6,144 bases of DNA, taken from contig CAMOZF010000114.1 of assembly GCA_946630765.1 (NCBI GenBank), positions 1 through 6,144 on the forward strand. Direction: 5' to 3'. Source of the DNA: an uncultured Lachnospiraceae bacterium. GTDB taxonomy: Bacteria; Bacillota_A; Clostridia; Lachnospirales; Lachnospiraceae. Within the stretch, counting starts at the first letter, position 1. Each line of letters begins with the position of its first letter. Below the pieces are notes generated by a model. It searched no databases, was not told where the DNA came from, and saw only the letters and a program-made list of their open reading frames with translations. This document shows, in pieces, positions 5,462-6,144 of the stretch. A program made the position numbers and the translations under genes.

Positions 5462-6144
5462 TCACGCCTTGCTGATGGCCTTGAACTTACAGTTCGCCAT
5501 GCAGGCACCGCACTTGATACACTTGCTCTGATCAATCGCGAACGAAGCAAGCTTATGGCCGGGAGCAATATAATCTGTTCTGCTGATTGTATTAGCCGGG
5601 CAGTTACGTGCGCACATGCCGCAGCCGATACATTTATCCTTGTCGATCGTGTAGGAAAGAAGATCCTTGCAGACGCCTGCCGGGCACTTCTTGTCCACAA
5701 CGTGTGCAATATACTCGTCACGGAAGAACTTGATCGTTGCAAGAACCGGGTTCGGGGCTGTCTGGCCAAGACCGCAGAGAGAATTCTCCTTGATGTACTG
5801 GCACAGCGTCTCCAGACGGTCGATGTCCTCAAGTTCACCCTTGCCGGATGTGATCTTCTCCAGGATTTCCATCAGTCTTCTCGTACCGACACGGCAGGGC
5901 GTACACTTACCGCAGGACTCGTCAACCGTAAAGTTCAGGAAGAACTTCGCCATGTCAACCATGCAGGAATCCTCGTCCATGACGATCATACCGCCGGAAC
6001 CCATCATGCAGCCGATGGCGGTCAGATTATCGTAATCAACCTCAGTGTCGATCAGAGAGCTCGGAATACATCCGCCTGAAGGACCGCCGGTCTGAACTGC
6101 CTTGAATTTCTTGCCGTTCGGGATGCCGCCGCCGATGTCTTCGA
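5462..6144 (-). CDS. hydB: NuoF-like flavoprotein subunit of NAD(P)H-linked [FeFe] hydrogenase, C-terminal part
   Basis: The frame is open to the right edge, so the N-terminus lies outside; 226 residues are visible and the ATG at 6007 is internal. This is the HndC/HydB subunit, homologous to the 51-kDa NuoF subunit of complex I; it holds FMN, oxidises or reduces NAD(P)H and passes electrons to the catalytic subunit. Visible, in order: GGPSGGC (19-25) and [16 protein letters not shown] (43-58), typical of the end of the FMN/NAD domain and the SLBB region; the [4Fe-4S] site [12 protein letters not shown] (Cys77, 80, 83) completed by Cys123 in SLCGLGQ; the conserved CPAGVC (153-158); and a C-terminal two-cluster ferredoxin (Cys171, 174, 177, 181 and 208, 211, 214, 218) that is absent from true NuoF and typical of hydrogenase versions. 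Family length is near 600, so about 370 residues are missing. The gene ends 11 bases before the catalytic subunit gene, giving one operon; a NuoE-like subunit is expected further upstream. Confidence 0.95.
   Translation of the reverse strand, partial: EDIGGGIPNGKKFKAVQTGGPSGGCIPSSLIDTEVDYDNLTAIGCMMGSGGMIVMDEDSCMVDMAKFFLNFTVDESCGKCTPCRVGTRRLMEILEKITSGKGELEDIDRLETLCQYIKENSLCGLGQTAPNPVLATIKFFRDEYIAHVVDKKCPAGVCKDLLSYTIDKDKCIGCGMCARNCPANTISRTDYIAPGHKLASFAIDQSKCIKCGACMANCKFKAISKA

Noticed and set aside
5555..6079. 174-codon open frame on the + strand
   Set aside because: Antisense shadow of the NuoF-like subunit gene, with no recognisable protein features.

Overview
The window looks like chromosomal DNA of a fermentative anaerobe of the Clostridia (Bacillota). 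The grounds are an NAD(P)H-linked multi-subunit [FeFe] hydrogenase, a short-form malic enzyme, strong purine-rich Shine-Dalgarno sites and a type II lipoprotein. Much of it is fairly GC-rich (1861-1920 has 42 G/C of 60), but the middle is clearly poorer (3301-3360 has 24 of 60). Family or genus cannot be fixed from this; a Lachnospiraceae-like relative is only a guess.

Layout. Rightward genes on the + strand: the 3' end of a TRIC/UPF0126 (YicG-like) membrane protein gene (2-466), then a membrane-anchored alpha/beta hydrolase (502-1473). A short interspersed repeat (1481-1510) and a perfect 13-bp inverted repeat (1551-1580) follow. The inverted repeat lies between convergent genes and should terminate both. 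Leftward genes on the - strand, in transcription order from the right edge: the 3' part of a NuoF-like hydrogenase flavoprotein subunit (6144-5462), the catalytic [FeFe] hydrogenase subunit (5450-3687), a GC-only hairpin (3665-3641), an unrecognised lipoprotein (3599-3069), a decayed maltose O-acetyltransferase remnant (2957-2801), and malic enzyme (2776-1607, TTG start).

How they fit together. The two hydrogenase genes form one operon and encode the electron-entry and H2-evolving parts of an NAD(P)H-linked, possibly electron-bifurcating complex; further subunits would lie beyond the right edge. Malic enzyme links malate and pyruvate with NAD(P)H production, so both leftward enzymes touch fermentative redox balance, though they need not share regulation. 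The hydrolase and the TRIC-type gene are spaced like an operon, with no obvious functional link.

I found no tRNA, rRNA, CRISPR, insertion sequence or phage gene, and no clearly new multi-gene system. The most informative non-routine items are the acetyltransferase remnant with a surviving promoter and ribosome binding site upstream of malic enzyme, the AT-rich lipoprotein islet, and the interspersed repeat.
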